Shown here piece by piece: positions 1 to 11,487 of a stretch of 64,000 nt of DNA. Each line of letters begins with the position of its first letter. Within the stretch, counting starts at the first letter, position 1. Made by a program: the position numbers and the translations under genes. This stretch comes from Christiangramia portivictoriae DSM 23547 (GTDB lineage Bacteria; Bacteroidota; Bacteroidia; Flavobacteriales; Flavobacteriaceae), in NCBI RefSeq assembly GCF_000423045.1, contig NZ_AUHF01000001.1, positions 310,001 through 374,000 of the forward strand, in the 5' to 3' direction. The notes below the pieces were generated by a model. That model saw only the letters and a list, made by a program, of their open reading frames with translations. It was not told where the DNA came from and did no database searches.

Positions 1-51
1 GGGATATACTGTGAGCGCAAGTTCGTTAAAATCCTGTATTATAACCGGCAC
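1..51 (-). CDS. possible 5' end of a gene running off the window
   Basis: Seventeen codons are open on the minus strand from a GTG at position 51 to the window edge, just downstream of the DUF3298 gene stop. The residues include VPVIIQDFNEL. That start loosely resembles the N-terminus of small GNAT acetyltransferases, but the resemblance is too short to name a product. A purine-rich AAGGAG lies directly against the start, which is too close for a normal ribosome binding site. The frame is also open further upstream inside the neighbouring gene, so the start is uncertain. Confidence 0.2.
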   Translation of the reverse strand, partial: MPVIIQDFNELALTVYP

Positions 52-56
52 TCCTT

Positions 57-818
57 CTAAAATTTGAGATATTCTGAGATTTCTGCTTTCGAATAAGTCA
101 TCCTAAAGCTTCCAGCGGAATAAGGGGCGATCTCATAAGCATTATAATGCAGTACGATTTTGCCTGGATAGATCCCGATATTTGCCGGAAGGTGAAATTT
201 CTCATCTTCAAAAAAGAATCCGGTGTCATTGATGCTGGCACCTTCAGGAATATTCTGTTTTACTCTGAAATCCTGAGCGGCTTTTTCTGTAAATTCTGAA
301 GAAAAAAGGTTTTCCACGACCAGTAATTTGCCAGTTTCAGCATCAAAATTGAGATAATTTATACTGTTGTAACCATGGGCTCCACCAGTAAACATATCTA
401 TGGTAAATTCCATCGAAATCAGTTTTTCGTTCTGCTGAATTACTTTTCCAAGGATCGTGGCTTCCCAAGGAAGTTCGTAATCGGGGAAATCATTTGCGGT
501 TCTTTCGTAATTCAGTAAAAATTGATCTACGAGGTCCAGCGTGGATTGTATACGTTCAGACTCCGTAAAATCCACGGTATTCTGTATAAAACTTTCGATC
601 TCCAGATTGATCTTCTGGGAAATTCTTCCACCGCCCTCGGCTACCGGGAAGCTAAGGCTGATAAATGTGCAGTCTCCTTTTTCAGGATCACAATTTTTGT
701 AGCTATTCTCAATGTTTTTCTGTTCGAATGCCAGGGTCTCGATTTCGGGTTTTTTCTCCTCATTCGCACAGGAGAACAGGGTCAGGCTTATAAAAGCTGA
801 AAGAATTGCTTTTTTCAA
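57..818 (-). CDS. DUF3298/DUF4163 (RsiV-like) lipoprotein
   Basis: This is a 253-residue protein with a lipoprotein signal peptide ending LTLFSC (Cys17) followed by an acidic, lysine-containing stretch. The C-terminal half has the features of the DUF3298 fold: a GGAHGYNS segment near the middle and a closing HLPANIGIYPGKIVLHYN block followed by a YEIAPYSAGSF-like tail. The family is related to the extracytoplasmic domain of the anti-sigma factor RsiV, but there is no cytoplasmic anti-sigma part here, so it is probably a periplasmic or outer-membrane lipoprotein of unknown role. The start codon is TTG at 818-816. The gene is divergent from the transsulfuration enzyme gene with about 150 bp between them. 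Confidence 0.85.
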   Translation of the reverse strand: MKKAILSAFISLTLFSCANEEKKPEIETLAFEQKNIENSYKNCDPEKGDCTFISLSFPVAEGGGRISQKINLEIESFIQNTVDFTESERIQSTLDLVDQFLLNYERTANDFPDYELPWEATILGKVIQQNEKLISMEFTIDMFTGGAHGYNSINYLNFDAETGKLLVVENLFSSEFTEKAAQDFRVKQNIPEGASINDTGFFFEDEKFHLPANIGIYPGKIVLHYNAYEIAPYSAGSFRMTYSKAEISEYLKF

Positions 819-968
819 GGATATTGGGTGTTAATTAGAGGATAAAGGTAAATTGAATTTTGTGAATGCTCAACGAGCTGATTACATTTGTTTATCATGA
901 TTTCCAGGAATTGCAACCCTAAGTTTCAAGAATGAAGATCGCTTTGTTTCACTACCAAAACTGCCAGT

Positions 969-2111
969 TTGAAATTTAATACCAAAACGATACATGGAGG
1001 CCAGGAAAATATAGATCCTGCTTACGGTGCAGTCATGCCGCCAATCTACCAAACCACTACCTATTCTCAACGTTCCCCTGGGGAACACCAGGGTTATGAA
1101 TATTCCCGAAGTGCAAATCCTACGAGAAACGCACTGGAGAAATCCCTCGCCAGTCTTGAAAGTGGGGAATATGGTCTGGCATTTGGATCAGGGCTTGCAG
1201 CGATCGATGCGGTGCTTAAATTGTTTACACCCGGGGATGAAATCATCTCTACCAACGACCTTTATGGAGGATCCTATCGTTTGTTCACGAAGATTTTTGA
1301 AGGTCTTGGAATCAAATTCAAATTTGTAGGAATGCAGGCTGCGAAAGAGATCGAGCAGTATATTACTGAAAGAACGAAGCTTATCTGGGTGGAAACTCCT
1401 ACCAATCCTATGATGAACATCATCGATATTAAAGCAGTTTCAAAGCTTGCGAAAAAGCATGATCTGCTTTTAGCTGTTGATAATACTTTTGCCACTCCTT
1501 ACCTCCAGAGACCCTTGGAGCTCGGAGCCGACATTGTAATGCACAGCGCTACTAAATACCTGGGTGGTCATAGCGATGTGGTAATGGGTGGACTGGTGGT
1601 GAAGGACAAAGAAATTGCTGATAAACTCTATTTTATTCAGAATGCCAGTGGTGCGATTTGTGGTCCACAGGATAGTTTCCTGGTATTACGGGGCATTAAA
1701 ACCCTACATCTAAGAATGCAGCGACACTGCGAGAATGCACAAGCCATTGCAAAATTTTTAAGATCCAACGCCAAAATAAAGGACGTGTACTGGCCAGGCT
1801 TTGAAGACCATCCAAATCACGAGATCGCTAAAAGCCAAATGACTGGATTTGGAGGGATGATTTCCTTTAATACCAAGGAAAACACACTGGAAAGCGCGCG
1901 TAGGATCGTCGAAAAACTGAAAGTCTTTACGCTGGCAGAATCTCTTGGTGGCGTAGAATCTCTGGCAGGACATCCCGCCAGTATGACCCATGCCTCTATT
2001 CCGAAGGAAGAAAGGGAGAAAACCGGGGTGGTGGACTCCTTGATCAGGCTTAGTGTGGGAATTGAAGATGTGGATGACTTAATCGAAGATCTTCAGCAGG
2101 CCATTGGATAA
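969..2111 (+). CDS. cystathionine gamma-synthase/lyase family PLP enzyme
   Basis: This 380-residue enzyme belongs to the Cys/Met metabolism PLP-dependent family. The N-terminal TKTIHGG and YEYSRSANPTRNALE segments, the glycine-rich FGSGLAAIDAV segment and the PLP-lysine motif VMHSATKYLGGHSDVVMGG are all present. Near the C-terminus are ESLGGVESLAGHPASMTH and a closing LSVGIEDVDDLI, both typical of the family. It acts in the cytoplasm in methionine/cysteine interconversion. Sequence alone does not separate gamma-synthase (O-acylhomoserine plus cysteine) from gamma-lyase. The start is TTG at 969, because no ATG fits the conserved N-terminus. The length matches the family. Confidence 0.93.
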   Translation: MKFNTKTIHGGQENIDPAYGAVMPPIYQTTTYSQRSPGEHQGYEYSRSANPTRNALEKSLASLESGEYGLAFGSGLAAIDAVLKLFTPGDEIISTNDLYGGSYRLFTKIFEGLGIKFKFVGMQAAKEIEQYITERTKLIWVETPTNPMMNIIDIKAVSKLAKKHDLLLAVDNTFATPYLQRPLELGADIVMHSATKYLGGHSDVVMGGLVVKDKEIADKLYFIQNASGAICGPQDSFLVLRGIKTLHLRMQRHCENAQAIAKFLRSNAKIKDVYWPGFEDHPNHEIAKSQMTGFGGMISFNTKENTLESARRIVEKLKVFTLAESLGGVESLAGHPASMTHASIPKEEREKTGVVDSLIRLSVGIEDVDDLIEDLQQAIG

Positions 2112-2127
2112 ATAATATTAATTTTAA

Positions 2128-4311
<2,184 letters not shown>

Positions 4312-4316
4312 TTCCA

Positions 4317-4352
4317 AATGGCCGGAATATTTTTTAAAAGTTTCCGGTCATT
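4317..4352 (+). terminator. stem-loop after the GH97 gene
   Basis: AATGGCCGGAA pairs with TTTCCGGTCATT across an A/T-rich loop, six bases after the GH97 stop and just before the next gene. The T tail after the stem is weak (AAATTTTC), so this may be a partial terminator or an mRNA-stabilising hairpin. Confidence 0.4.
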
Positions 4353-4364
4353 AAATTTTCGTAG

Positions 4365-4967
4365 GTGAAAAAACTTTTAATAATAGTTCTGCTTTTAATT
4401 TCGGCAAAGTCGGTTGCACAGCGTTATCGCGATTTTGAAGTGGGTCCGAGTTTTAGCTACGCCCATACCTCCCTGTATCTTTCTCAAAATGTTTTCGAAA
4501 GCGGGGAGAGCGAAAGCTTCACCAATTCAGGATTTGAACCCAACTATGCAGTGGGAGTTTATGCGATCTATTACCTGTTACCAAAAGCAGGTTTTGGAGC
4601 TGAACTTTACTGGCAGCGAACTTCAGCTTCAGATCTTAGCGATAATGAACATTATAATTCACTAACATTTATGCCCTATGTTAATTTCGACCCATTCAAC
4701 CAGATCGAAAATGTACTCTTTGGAGCGGGAATTGGAGCGTCATTTATTCAAAATGCTCCGGATTATGGCAATGTACTTGAGGAGGACATCCGGGTGATCA
4801 CGATCCCGGCAAAATTATCTGTTTCTTACCGGGTTCGTAATCAATTTACTTTTGAGATCTCTGCACAGGCAGAAGTACTGGAAGTAGTAAAGGATCAGGT
4901 GCGTAGAAACTCTATTTTACTGGGCTTCAAAATTCCTTTTAATCGTGTCTTTGGTAATTACCGCTAA
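4365..4967 (+). CDS. outer-membrane beta-barrel (porin-like) protein
   Basis: This is a 200-residue protein with a short signal peptide (KKLLIIVLLLISAKSVAQ). It is followed by alternating hydrophobic/aromatic strands such as YAVGVYAIYYLLPKAGFGAELYW and VLFGAGIGASFIQ, the pattern of a small outer-membrane beta-barrel of the porin/OmpW-like type. It ends in VFGNYR rather than a clear aromatic C-terminal residue. The start is GTG at 4365. It is transcribed in the same direction as the GH97 gene 53 bp upstream and converges on the class-V aminotransferase gene, overlapping its 3' end by four bases. No specific function can be assigned. Confidence 0.75.
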   Translation: MKKLLIIVLLLISAKSVAQRYRDFEVGPSFSYAHTSLYLSQNVFESGESESFTNSGFEPNYAVGVYAIYYLLPKAGFGAELYWQRTSASDLSDNEHYNSLTFMPYVNFDPFNQIENVLFGAGIGASFIQNAPDYGNVLEEDIRVITIPAKLSVSYRVRNQFTFEISAQAEVLEVVKDQVRRNSILLGFKIPFNRVFGNYR

Positions 4968-6196
4968 GACTTGAAGATCGTTTTAAAAACCTCTATTAAT
5001 TTATCAACTTCTTCCAGCGTGTTGTAATGGACCAGGCTCACTCTTACCACGCCATTCATTTCCTCCAGCTGAAGAGCCTGAATTAATTTTTTAGCATAGA
5101 AATCGCCAAACCTGATTCCAATATTATGTGGATCTACTGCCTCCACGATTTCATCACTTCGCAAGTTTTCATGCACAAATGATATGGTAGGAACTCTTTT
5201 TTCAGCAGCAGCGCTGGATAGTCCAATGATCTTTATTTCTGAAACTGAATTCAGATAATCCAGAAGTCTTGTGGCCAGCTTTTCTTCATGTGCTGAAATG
5301 AGCCCGTAACTCTTGTCCAGTTTTTGCTTGAACTGAAGATCTTTTCCGTCGAAATGATGATCGTGCAATTCAGCATAATAATCGGTAATTCCGGAAACCG
5401 CATAGGTGAGTTCGAAATTGAAATTTCCTGGTTGCAGTTTATATGGGATAACATCATTGTCTATAAAATAATGGTTAATACTTTCCAGTTCTTTCAGTAG
5501 ATCGTATTTACCATACATCATGGCGAGGTGCGGCCCGTAAGTCTTGTACCAGCTAAACGTATAGAAGTCGGCATCCAGATCCTGTACGTCCACTTTTCTA
5601 TGTGGTGCATAAGCGACACCGTCTACACAAATCAATGCGCCCGCTTTATGTATAATTTCTGCATACTTTTTAATGGGATTGATCGTACCCAGTACGTTGG
5701 AAGCGTGAGTTACCGCGACCAGTTTGGTCCTTTCAGATAAAAGCTTTTCGAGATCTTCCATATCAAGCTCAAGGGTTTCAGGATTTACCTGCCAGATTTT
5801 GACTGTAATACCAGATTTTTCAAGATCTGTCCATGGAGAAACATTCGCCTCGTGATCTGTATTGGTGACAATGATCTCATCTCCCTTTTTCCAGTTCTTA
5901 CTAATGCTCAGGCTAAGAATTCGCATGAGCATGGTCGTACTGGAACCCATCACGATCTCCTCAGGTCTGGAAGCATTGATAAGCTCTGAAACAATTTCCG
6001 TAGAACGTTTTAATCTTTCTCCGGCTTCCTGGGAAACAGCGTAGGAAGCACCAAGTTGTACGTTGGAATGAAGCAAATAATCCGTGATCTTGTTGGTGAC
6101 CTGCTTTAAAACCTGTGATCCTCCGGCATTGTCCATAAAAACAAAATCCCGTTCAAGCGCAGGAAATTGTTCTCTTACAAATTTGATATCCATCAT
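4964..6196 (-). CDS. class-V aminotransferase, cysteine desulfurase-like (VC1184 family)
   Basis: This 410-residue PLP enzyme has the fold of NifS/Csd-type cysteine desulfurases. Visible features are FMDNAGGSQVL near residue 20, the phosphate-cup region MGSSTTMLMR, NTDHEANVSPW, VTHASNVLGTINPI, the PLP aspartate segment ICVDGVAYAPHR and the Schiff-base lysine in FSWYKTYGPH. The KTYGPH motif and length fit the VC1184 branch better than IscS or SufS, so a role in Fe-S assembly is not assured. The start ATG overlaps the last four bases of the upstream S9 peptidase gene, so the two are probably translated from one mRNA. Confidence 0.87.
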   Translation of the reverse strand: MMDIKFVREQFPALERDFVFMDNAGGSQVLKQVTNKITDYLLHSNVQLGASYAVSQEAGERLKRSTEIVSELINASRPEEIVMGSSTTMLMRILSLSISKNWKKGDEIIVTNTDHEANVSPWTDLEKSGITVKIWQVNPETLELDMEDLEKLLSERTKLVAVTHASNVLGTINPIKKYAEIIHKAGALICVDGVAYAPHRKVDVQDLDADFYTFSWYKTYGPHLAMMYGKYDLLKELESINHYFIDNDVIPYKLQPGNFNFELTYAVSGITDYYAELHDHHFDGKDLQFKQKLDKSYGLISAHEEKLATRLLDYLNSVSEIKIIGLSSAAAEKRVPTISFVHENLRSDEIVEAVDPHNIGIRFGDFYAKKLIQALQLEEMNGVVRVSLVHYNTLEEVDKLIEVFKTIFKS

Positions 6197-8562
6197 TCTT
6201 CCAATAGGTTTTCATTAAATAATTCAAGAATTCTTCGGTATTCATCTGTCCAGCTACTAGGCTCCACGAATCCGTGGTCTTCCACTGGATATACGGCAAG
6301 CTCCCAGTTCTCTTTTCCTAATTCTATCAACCGCTGACTAAGTCGTACCACATCCTGAAAATGCACGTTCACATCTACCATTCCATGAGCGATCAATAAA
6401 TCACCTTTAAGTCCTTCAGCAAAATAAATTGGTGAGGAGCGCTTGTAAGCAATGGGATCCTGGGAAGGTTCATTCAGGATATTGCTGGTGTAGCCGTGGT
6501 TGTAATGCGCCCAGTCTGTAACAGATCTTAATGCAGCTCCTGCCTGGAAAGTATCGGCTTCAGTAAATAAAGCCATTAAGGTGATGAATCCACCATAACT
6601 ACCACCGTAAATACCCACTTTATCAGGATTGATATCATGCTCATCTATGAGATATTTCACGCCATCCACCTGGTCGCTCAGGTCTTTTCCACCCATATGT
6701 CTGTAAATTCCAGTTCTCCAATCTCTTCCGTAACCAGCACTTCCACGGTAATCGATATCGATTACGGTGTATCCAAGGTCAGTTAAGAGGTTATGGAACA
6801 TATATTCGCGAAAATAGCTGGACCACCATTTGTGAGCATTTTGCAAATAACCTGCACCGTGTACAAAGACAACAGCAGCATCATTTTTCACATCTTCTTC
6901 AGGCAGGTATAGTCTGGCTGGAACTTTTGCGCCATCCTGTGCAGTAAATTCGATTAGTTGAGGTTCCCGCCAGTCATAAGCCTTAAAAGCTTCAGATCTG
7001 CCATCGGTTACCTGCAAGGTTTCAGCAGCAACAGAGGTTTCTTTTAAGAATAGCTCTTCCGGTCTGTTCATATAAGAATAGGTGATTGCCATATGCGATT
7101 CATCTGGAGATAACTGAACATCGTTGTTCCCGGTCATGGAAGTGAGCTGTTCCATGTTCCCGCCCATTAGTGACATTTTATAAAAATGTCTTTCCCCGGC
7201 ATGAACTTTTGACGAAGTGAAGAACCAATGTTTTCCATCATTGGAAACTACAGGATCAAAAACTTCATAATTACCAGGAGTGAGATCTTTCTTTTTGCCT
7301 GTTTTCGTATTTAAAATCACCAAATGGGAGTAACCTGACTCTTCAGTTTGAAAATAGATATGTTTATTGTCTGGCAACCAGCCCATGGTTTCATATCCAT
7401 AATAGGTATAACCAATTCCTGGTCCTGCCAGCCATGCTTCATCCCTTTGATGATCTAATGTTTCATATGTTCCTTGTTCAAGGTTAATGACTACGATCCA
7501 GCGATCTTTATTATCTGTAGAACGCAGGTTGACTACCGCTTTATCGCCTTCCGGACTAAACTTCATCGAAGATGGGATGACTGGTCGCGGTTCTTCTTTC
7601 CATTCCTTGTCAGGATAATCTGCAGTATAATCGGGTAATTTTGAAATTCCCGGTAAATCGCTGAAATCGAATTTTAGAACAGTATCCTTCTCAATTTGAT
7701 AAAGAGCCAGTTCTGCGGAATATTTTAGATCTCCTACCTTGCTTCTGGCAGAAAGATCTTCTGTATAACCACTTTCGTCCACGTAATTTGGAACACCGGT
7801 ATTCTTACCACTTTCCCGATCGATTAGGCTGAACGCAGCATATTTGGCATTTGGTGAGATGACGAAATTGCTCATGTTCTTATTGTCCAGGTAAAATGCA
7901 AAGTCTTCAGGGTCGCTAATGGACTCGCGATACTTTTTCGAAGCTTCCCTGTTCTCCTTTCGTTCTCTTACAACCTGTAAGAGGCTAAGATTTTCATCCT
8001 GAAGCCATTGATCCTTCTCATCTAATTTTTTATCTGCGGAAGCTTTTTTTGCTCCAGATTTGATATTCGTAAGCTGCTTTAGCGTTGCATTTTTAAGGTC
8101 GTAACTAAATGCATGGTCTTCTGCTTTAAAAAGAATTTCATTTTCTGAAGCTGAAAATTCTGGATCACTTATTCTGAAGGGCAGGCTGATTAGTTCCTTT
8201 TTGGAACGTTCGTCCATAGAATACAGGATAAGTTTTCCACCATCTGTATACAGCATTTTTTTTCGGTCATTACTGAAGTCTCCATAGGTTGGGATCATCG
8301 CTTTGGACTCTTCCGCAGAAACCTTTAAGATCTTTTCGGGATTATCGATCTCAATTTTATAAAGACTGTCTGAAGTATTCCCTTCAGGATTGTATTGAAA
8401 ATAAACATTTTCACTATGAATTCCCCAACGAACTCTATCGGGAAAATTACCCATCCATTGCGGGTCCTGCATGATCTTCTGAACACTAAGTTCTGAAGTC
8501 TGGGCTTGTAGTTGAAAAAAAGGTAAGCATAGGATGGCGAGAAACGCGAATCTTTGAAGCAT
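6193..8562 (-). CDS. S9 family prolyl oligopeptidase / DPP-IV-like peptidase
   Basis: This 789-residue secreted serine peptidase has an N-terminal beta-propeller built of DPP-IV-like repeats and a C-terminal alpha/beta hydrolase domain. The nucleophile is Ser655 in GIYGGSYGGF. The acid lies near DVNVHFQD and the catalytic His is in EDHGFV close to the C-terminus. I chose the ATG at 8562 because it directly opens a signal peptide (MLQRFAFLAILCLPFFQLQAQ). The frame is open 39 bases further upstream, to 8601, but that would bury the signal peptide. It probably cleaves dipeptides from peptides in the periplasm and is followed in an overlapping frame by the aminotransferase gene. Confidence 0.92.
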   Translation of the reverse strand: MLQRFAFLAILCLPFFQLQAQTSELSVQKIMQDPQWMGNFPDRVRWGIHSENVYFQYNPEGNTSDSLYKIEIDNPEKILKVSAEESKAMIPTYGDFSNDRKKMLYTDGGKLILYSMDERSKKELISLPFRISDPEFSASENEILFKAEDHAFSYDLKNATLKQLTNIKSGAKKASADKKLDEKDQWLQDENLSLLQVVRERKENREASKKYRESISDPEDFAFYLDNKNMSNFVISPNAKYAAFSLIDRESGKNTGVPNYVDESGYTEDLSARSKVGDLKYSAELALYQIEKDTVLKFDFSDLPGISKLPDYTADYPDKEWKEEPRPVIPSSMKFSPEGDKAVVNLRSTDNKDRWIVVINLEQGTYETLDHQRDEAWLAGPGIGYTYYGYETMGWLPDNKHIYFQTEESGYSHLVILNTKTGKKKDLTPGNYEVFDPVVSNDGKHWFFTSSKVHAGERHFYKMSLMGGNMEQLTSMTGNNDVQLSPDESHMAITYSYMNRPEELFLKETSVAAETLQVTDGRSEAFKAYDWREPQLIEFTAQDGAKVPARLYLPEEDVKNDAAVVFVHGAGYLQNAHKWWSSYFREYMFHNLLTDLGYTVIDIDYRGSAGYGRDWRTGIYRHMGGKDLSDQVDGVKYLIDEHDINPDKVGIYGGSYGGFITLMALFTEADTFQAGAALRSVTDWAHYNHGYTSNILNEPSQDPIAYKRSSPIYFAEGLKGDLLIAHGMVDVNVHFQDVVRLSQRLIELGKENWELAVYPVEDHGFVEPSSWTDEYRRILELFNENLLEE

Positions 8563-8705
8563 TGCTGATAATTTACGATTTTGGAACGCCAATATAGCCA
8601 AATTTTAACTTTGCATTAAACGTTTTCTAACCACTATGGTCTAACCTCAGAGTAATTGTTCTAAAAAGAACGATATTGTAAAAAACATCAACCAATCTTT
8701 ACATT

Positions 8706-10262
8706 ATGACAAAAAAATTATCCCTGGCATTCCTATTTTTTATCTCCTTTTCGGCTGCTTTTGCGCAAAGCACGCAGGAAATGGTAGAGAAGATCGTTAA
8801 AGAGGCCAATGGCAATTCAGAACTTGAAAATTTAGCGCACGAATTACTGGATGTAGTAGGTCCAAGACTTGTGGGAACCCCGCAAATGAAACAGGCCAAC
8901 GACTGGGCGGTAAGTAAATATAAAAGCTGGGATATTGAAGCCAGGAATGAAGAGTGGGGAAAGTGGAAAGGCTGGGAACGTGGTATCACGCATGTAGATC
9001 TTATCTCTCCCAGAATCCAGAGCTTGGAAGCAAGACAGCTGGCCTGGAGCCCTTCAACCGGTAAAAAAGGCGTGCAGGCAGAGGTAATGATCCTTCCGGC
9101 AGCAAAAGACTCCATGGATTTTGTAAACAAATTGAAGTCGGTTAAAGGGAAATTTGTGATGATTTCCATGCCCCAGCCAACGGGAAGACCAGATGATAAC
9201 TGGGAAGAATGGGCTACGAAAGAGTCTTTTGAGAAAATGAAAAAGGATCGCGACAGTTTGAATGACGTTTGGAGAGAACGTACTTCAGCCAGCGGACTAT
9301 CACGAAGAGAATTGCCGCAGGCACTTGAAAAAGCAGGAGCAGCTGGGATTATCTCCTCATACTGGTCTGGCGGATTTGGAGTGAACAAAGTCTTTTCAGC
9401 CTATACCGAAGAAATTCCAACCATCGATATTTCCCTGGAAGATTACGGCATGTTGTACAGGCTTGCAGAATATGGAGACAAACCTGAGTTAAAAGTAGTG
9501 GCAGAATCACAGGAACTGGGAGAAGTTCCAACATTTAATACGATTGCAGAGATCAAAGGTTCTGAAAAGCCTGAAGAATACGTTATTCTTTCAGCACACT
9601 TTGATAGCTGGGATGGTGCGACCGGAGCTACCGATAATGGAACCGGAACCATTGTGATGATGGAAGCGATGAGAATTCTAAAAAAATTATATCCTAACCC
9701 AAAAAGAACGATCCTGGTAGGACATTGGGGCAGTGAGGAGCAGGGATTGAACGGGTCCAGAGCCTTTGTAAAGGATCATCCTGAAATCGTTGAAAACACC
9801 CAGGCTTTATTTAACCAGGACAATGGAACAGGAAGAGTGGTAAATATTTCAGGTAACGGATTCCTGCACGCCTATGATTACTTAGGACGCTGGTTGTATG
9901 AAGTTCCAGAAAATGTTTCTACTCATATCGAGACAAACTTTCCTGGATCTCCGGGAAGAGGAGGATCAGATTACGCATCTTTCGTTGCGGCTGGTGCACC
10001 GGCATTTAACTTAAGTTCTTTGAGCTGGAACTACTGGAACTACACCTGGCATACCAACAGGGATACTTACGATAAGATCGTTTTTGATGATGTAAGAAAT
10101 AATGTGATCCTTACGGCAGTACTTGCTTACATGGCTAGTGAAGATCCTGAAAAAACTTCCAGAGAACAGATTAGCCTGCCTAAAAGTCGCAGAACCGGTG
10201 AGCAGATGACCTGGCCAGAGCCGCGAGATGCAACTCGCAGAGGAGGTCTGGACGAGGATTAA
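8706..10262 (+). CDS. M28 family metallopeptidase with PA insert
   Basis: This is a 518-residue secreted zinc aminopeptidase-like protein. A signal peptide (FLFFISFSAAFAQ) is followed by a protease-associated-type insert around residues 130-270 and then the M28 domain. Metal ligands can be read in order: His298 in HFDSWDG, Asp310 in GATDNGTG, the Glu pair in WGSEEQGLNGS, Asp in NQDNGTG and His in WHTNRDTYDK. All co-catalytic zinc positions are intact. The tail is basic and rich in Arg/Pro. It is divergent from the S9 peptidase gene, and the two secreted peptidases could act together on peptides in the periplasm. Confidence 0.93.
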   Translation: MTKKLSLAFLFFISFSAAFAQSTQEMVEKIVKEANGNSELENLAHELLDVVGPRLVGTPQMKQANDWAVSKYKSWDIEARNEEWGKWKGWERGITHVDLISPRIQSLEARQLAWSPSTGKKGVQAEVMILPAAKDSMDFVNKLKSVKGKFVMISMPQPTGRPDDNWEEWATKESFEKMKKDRDSLNDVWRERTSASGLSRRELPQALEKAGAAGIISSYWSGGFGVNKVFSAYTEEIPTIDISLEDYGMLYRLAEYGDKPELKVVAESQELGEVPTFNTIAEIKGSEKPEEYVILSAHFDSWDGATGATDNGTGTIVMMEAMRILKKLYPNPKRTILVGHWGSEEQGLNGSRAFVKDHPEIVENTQALFNQDNGTGRVVNISGNGFLHAYDYLGRWLYEVPENVSTHIETNFPGSPGRGGSDYASFVAAGAPAFNLSSLSWNYWNYTWHTNRDTYDKIVFDDVRNNVILTAVLAYMASEDPEKTSREQISLPKSRRTGEQMTWPEPRDATRRGGLDED

Positions 10263-10287
10263 AAAATCAGTTATTTATATAAAGCGG

Positions 10288-11442
10288 TCAATTCGCCAAT
10301 TTCTTTTTGAGCACATTGGCCGCTTTTGTATATCCGCCGTTGCCACCATCAATAAAATGGATATGTTCATCAGTCTTCATATTGCGCACATAGCAGGACA
10401 TGATGCTCTCTTCACTAATATGAAAACCATATTTAATAAGGCCTTTTGCTTCAATACTGTCAAGATAATTGAAAAGTTCCTTCCGCTGGTCTGCACTCCC
10501 GGTGATCACCGTATTAATGCGACCATCGAGGCTAAGGTTATCAGATAATTCCACCATTCGTTTTAGATACGTCTTCCCCAGATTGGTATTTCGGAGATAA
10601 AGTTCCCCGAATAAGCTAATGAAAACTCCTTTCAGGAAGTCTGGGATATTGCTTTTTCCCCATTTGAGTTTCACATCATTGCTAATGCGATCAAGACTGG
10701 TGGACATTTTAAGCTTGTCTGTAGATATAGGTCGCCTGCGTTGTGTGGAACCATAAATTTCGTTGAGCTTTTCCAGAATATCTGAATAAACCTCCGGGTA
10801 GTTCGCATCTCCACACCCGGCTATCAATAAGCTTAAAACTTCCTGGTCTTCAAGGGGTGGTTTGATCTTATCCCATTTGCAATCCATTCCGGAGAGGTTC
10901 AGAGAAATTTGATCTTCATCAATTTGCAGGGATTCAGGTCTTTCTTTGATGAGTTTTTCAGCAATAAGTAAACCCTGTCCCATGATGATCGGGATCACCA
11001 GAGACTCTGTGGTACTAACACGCGCAACCTTAAGTTCGATACCATCGCGATACAGATCTTCAACGGGATAGGTGCCCAGTGAAAGTTCGAATTTGAAATT
11101 CTTCTGGACATTCCTGTTATGCTTTTCCAGAACCGATAAAGCTTTCGTGGTCAAACTGTCTGGGATAAGAAATGTAGCTCCATCCCCACCAAAAAAGAAG
11201 GGAACTGTAATACCTTCAGAAATTGAAAGGTTAAGAATGGCGATCACACAACCGGTTGCAACAAGGTTCACCTCTTCGTGCCTGCCTTCATTGACTGCTT
11301 TAGTAGAATCCCGAATATCTGCCACCAGCACATGCCAGGTAGGTGGAACTTCCTGAAAATTACTTCTTTCGCGAAAAAGTTCATGAATAGCCAGGTCACT
11401 AATAGGGACTTGGGTATAGAAATTACGATCCTTGTCCATCAT
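10288..11442 (-). CDS. DUF3095 family protein
   Basis: This 384-residue cytoplasmic protein has a DUF3095 signature: WHVLVADIRDSTKAV near residue 35, FFFGGDGATFLIP near 100 and FELSLGTYP. The D-x-R-x-S/T and GGDG segments resemble the metal- and substrate-binding parts of class III nucleotide cyclase folds, to which this family has been likened. No biochemical role is established. No signal peptide or membrane segment is seen. It converges on the M28 gene with 25 bp between the stops. The C-terminal third (TYLKRMVELSDNL, GSADQRKELFNYLDSIEAKGL) matches the usual length of the family. Confidence 0.85.
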   Translation of the reverse strand: MMDKDRNFYTQVPISDLAIHELFRERSNFQEVPPTWHVLVADIRDSTKAVNEGRHEEVNLVATGCVIAILNLSISEGITVPFFFGGDGATFLIPDSLTTKALSVLEKHNRNVQKNFKFELSLGTYPVEDLYRDGIELKVARVSTTESLVIPIIMGQGLLIAEKLIKERPESLQIDEDQISLNLSGMDCKWDKIKPPLEDQEVLSLLIAGCGDANYPEVYSDILEKLNEIYGSTQRRRPISTDKLKMSTSLDRISNDVKLKWGKSNIPDFLKGVFISLFGELYLRNTNLGKTYLKRMVELSDNLSLDGRINTVITGSADQRKELFNYLDSIEAKGLIKYGFHISEESIMSCYVRNMKTDEHIHFIDGGNGGYTKAANVLKKKLAN

Positions 11443-11487
11443 AGAGCTTCTGTCGCAATGGATATGTAAAAATTTCGATTGTCGGAA

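Noticed and set aside
8699-9388. 229-codon open frame antisense to the M28 peptidase gene
   Set aside because: It is a mirror of a well-supported gene with all catalytic residues on the plus strand. Its protein is Ser/Cys/Leu-rich, without family features.
10280-10325. Terminator between the convergent M28 and DUF3095 genes (AAAGCGG ... CCGCTTT)
   Set aside because: The loop would be about 30 bases, and the right arm lies within the DUF3095 coding sequence. The pairing is too weak to call.
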